Positions 12,168-13,129 of a stretch of 13,129 nt of DNA are shown here, piece after piece. The stretch's first letter is position 1; each line of letters begins with the position of its first letter. Location: the NCBI GenBank assembly GCA_018712425.1, contig DVHA01000081.1:1-13129 (forward strand), written 5' to 3'. The position numbers and the translations under genes are program-made. Source of the DNA: Candidatus Faecivivens stercoravium. GTDB taxonomy: Bacteria > Bacillota > Clostridia > Oscillospirales > Ruminococcaceae. Below the pieces are notes generated by a model, which saw only the letters and a list, made by a program, of their open reading frames with translations, was not told where the DNA came from and ran no database searches.

Positions 12168-13129
12168 CCAGCTTCAAGACGGCCATAAACGCCTCCTGGG
12201 GCACCTCTACGCTGCCCAGTTTGCGCATCCGCTTTTTGCCCTCCTTCTGCTTTTCCAGCAGCTTCTTTTTCCGGGTGATGTCGCCGCCGTAGCATTTGGC
12301 GAGGACGTCCTTCCGGAGGGCCTTGACCGTCTCCCGGGCGATAATCTTGCCGCCGATGGCCGCCTGGATCGGCACCTCGAACAGCTGGCGGGGGATGTTC
12401 TCCTTGAGGTTTTCGGCGATCTTCCGGGCGCGGGGATAGGCCGAGTCGGCGAAGACGATAAACGAAAGGGCGTCGACGATCTCGCCGTTTAGGAGGAAAT
12501 CCAGCTTAACCAGCTTGGACTCCCGGTACTCCTTAAACTCGTAATCGAAGGAGGCGTAGCCCTTGGTGCGGGACTTGAGGGCGTCGAAGAAGTCGTAGAT
12601 GATCTCGGCCAGCGGCAGTTCATAGTGCAGCTCGACCCGGGTCTCTTCGAGGTAGCTCATGTCAAAGTAGATCCCCCGCCGCTCCTGGCAGAGGGTCATG
12701 ATGTTGCCGACAAACTCGACCGGGGTGAGGATGTTCGCCTTGACATAGGGCTCCTCCGCCTTCGCGATCAGCGTCTGGTCGGGGTAGTTGGTCGGGTTGT
12801 CGATATAGATGACGCTGCCGTCGGTCTTGGTGAGCCGGTAGATGACCGACGGGGCGGTGGTGACGAGGTCAAGGTTGAATTCCCGTTCCAGCCGCTCCTG
12901 GATAACCTCCAGGTGCAGAAGGCCGAGGAAGCCGCACCGGAACCCAAAGCCCAGCGCCACCGACGTCTCCGGCTCGAAGGAGAGGGAGGCGTCGTTCAGC
13001 TGTAACTTTTCCAATGCTTCCCGCAGGTCGGGGTATTTGGCCCCGTCGGCGGGGTAGATGCCGCAGTAGACCATCGGGTTGACCTTGCGGTAGCCGGCCA
13101 GCGGCTGTTCCGCCGGGCGGGTGGCCAGC
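12160..13129 (-). CDS. lepA: Elongation factor 4 (LepA), C-terminal part
   Basis: LepA is a ribosome-associated GTPase that promotes back-translocation or helps ribosome assembly and fidelity. About 322 C-terminal residues of the roughly 600 are present; the frame stays open to the right edge. The sequence begins within domain III (PLAGYRKVNPMVYCGIYP), continues through the EF-G domain V-like part (LGFGFRCGFLGLLHLEVIQ), and ends in the LepA-specific C-terminal domain with RETVKALRKDVLAKCYGGD and ITRKKKLLEKQKEGKKRM, closing with EAFMAVLKLDD. The GTPase domain is off-window. The internal Met at 13074 is not a start, because homology continues upstream of it. Its stop overlaps the hemW start by 8 bases. 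Confidence 0.96.
   Translation of the reverse strand, partial: LATRPAEQPLAGYRKVNPMVYCGIYPADGAKYPDLREALEKLQLNDASLSFEPETSVALGFGFRCGFLGLLHLEVIQERLEREFNLDLVTTAPSVIYRLTKTDGSVIYIDNPTNYPDQTLIAKAEEPYVKANILTPVEFVGNIMTLCQERRGIYFDMSYLEETRVELHYELPLAEIIYDFFDALKSRTKGYASFDYEFKEYRESKLVKLDFLLNGEIVDALSFIVFADSAYPRARKIAENLKENIPRQLFEVPIQAAIGGKIIARETVKALRKDVLAKCYGGDITRKKKLLEKQKEGKKRMRKLGSVEVPQEAFMAVLKLDD

Overview
The window reads as chromosomal DNA of a GC-rich, Gram-positive-type anaerobe, most likely a clostridium of the Oscillospiraceae/Ruminococcaceae kind. This is an inference. It rests on a glutamine synthetase followed by an ANTAR regulator, a Bacillus-type PurF with a propeptide and Fe-S cysteines, the LL-diaminopimelate aminotransferase (DapL) lysine/cell-wall route, a lepA-hemW-prmA neighbourhood, strong AGGAGG-type ribosome sites and GC-rich codon use.

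Layout. Positions 1-662 (minus) hold the N-terminal part of a membrane-anchored phospholipase D/cardiolipin synthase-like protein, cut by the window edge. A 294-base divergent promoter region follows. From 957 to 8047 (plus) runs a co-directional set: glutamine synthetase, ANTAR regulator, purF, carA, dapF and pyrG. After a 354-base gap filled by a hairpin-rich, terminal-inverted-repeat element comes dapL (plus, 8402-9598). A strong bidirectional terminator (9608-9654) separates dapL from a convergent minus-strand set whose transcription order is lepA (truncated by the right edge), hemW, prmA. Between hemW and prmA lies a second, inverted copy of the 185-bp core of the same repeat.

How the genes fit together. 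The plus-strand set is centred on glutamine: one enzyme of the glutamine-synthetase family, one putative RNA-binding antiterminator, and three glutamine-consuming nucleotide enzymes (PurF, CarA, PyrG). DapF and DapL are two steps of meso-diaminopimelate/lysine synthesis. The minus-strand set concerns translation and protein or haem maturation (EF4, HemW, L11 methyltransferase).

Most notable points: (1) the 185-bp core repeated twice at about 97% identity, one copy bounded by near-perfect 26-bp inverted repeats (MITE-like); (2) a perfect 9-bp hairpin between the pyrG Shine-Dalgarno and its ATG; (3) a glutamine synthetase lacking arginines normally conserved at the active site; (4) an ANTAR protein whose receiver domain lacks the phospho-acceptor aspartate; (5) absence of the hrcA-grpE-dnaK-dnaJ block that often lies between hemW and prmA, with the repeat at that junction. 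I found no CRISPR array, tRNA, rRNA, defence system or phage gene.
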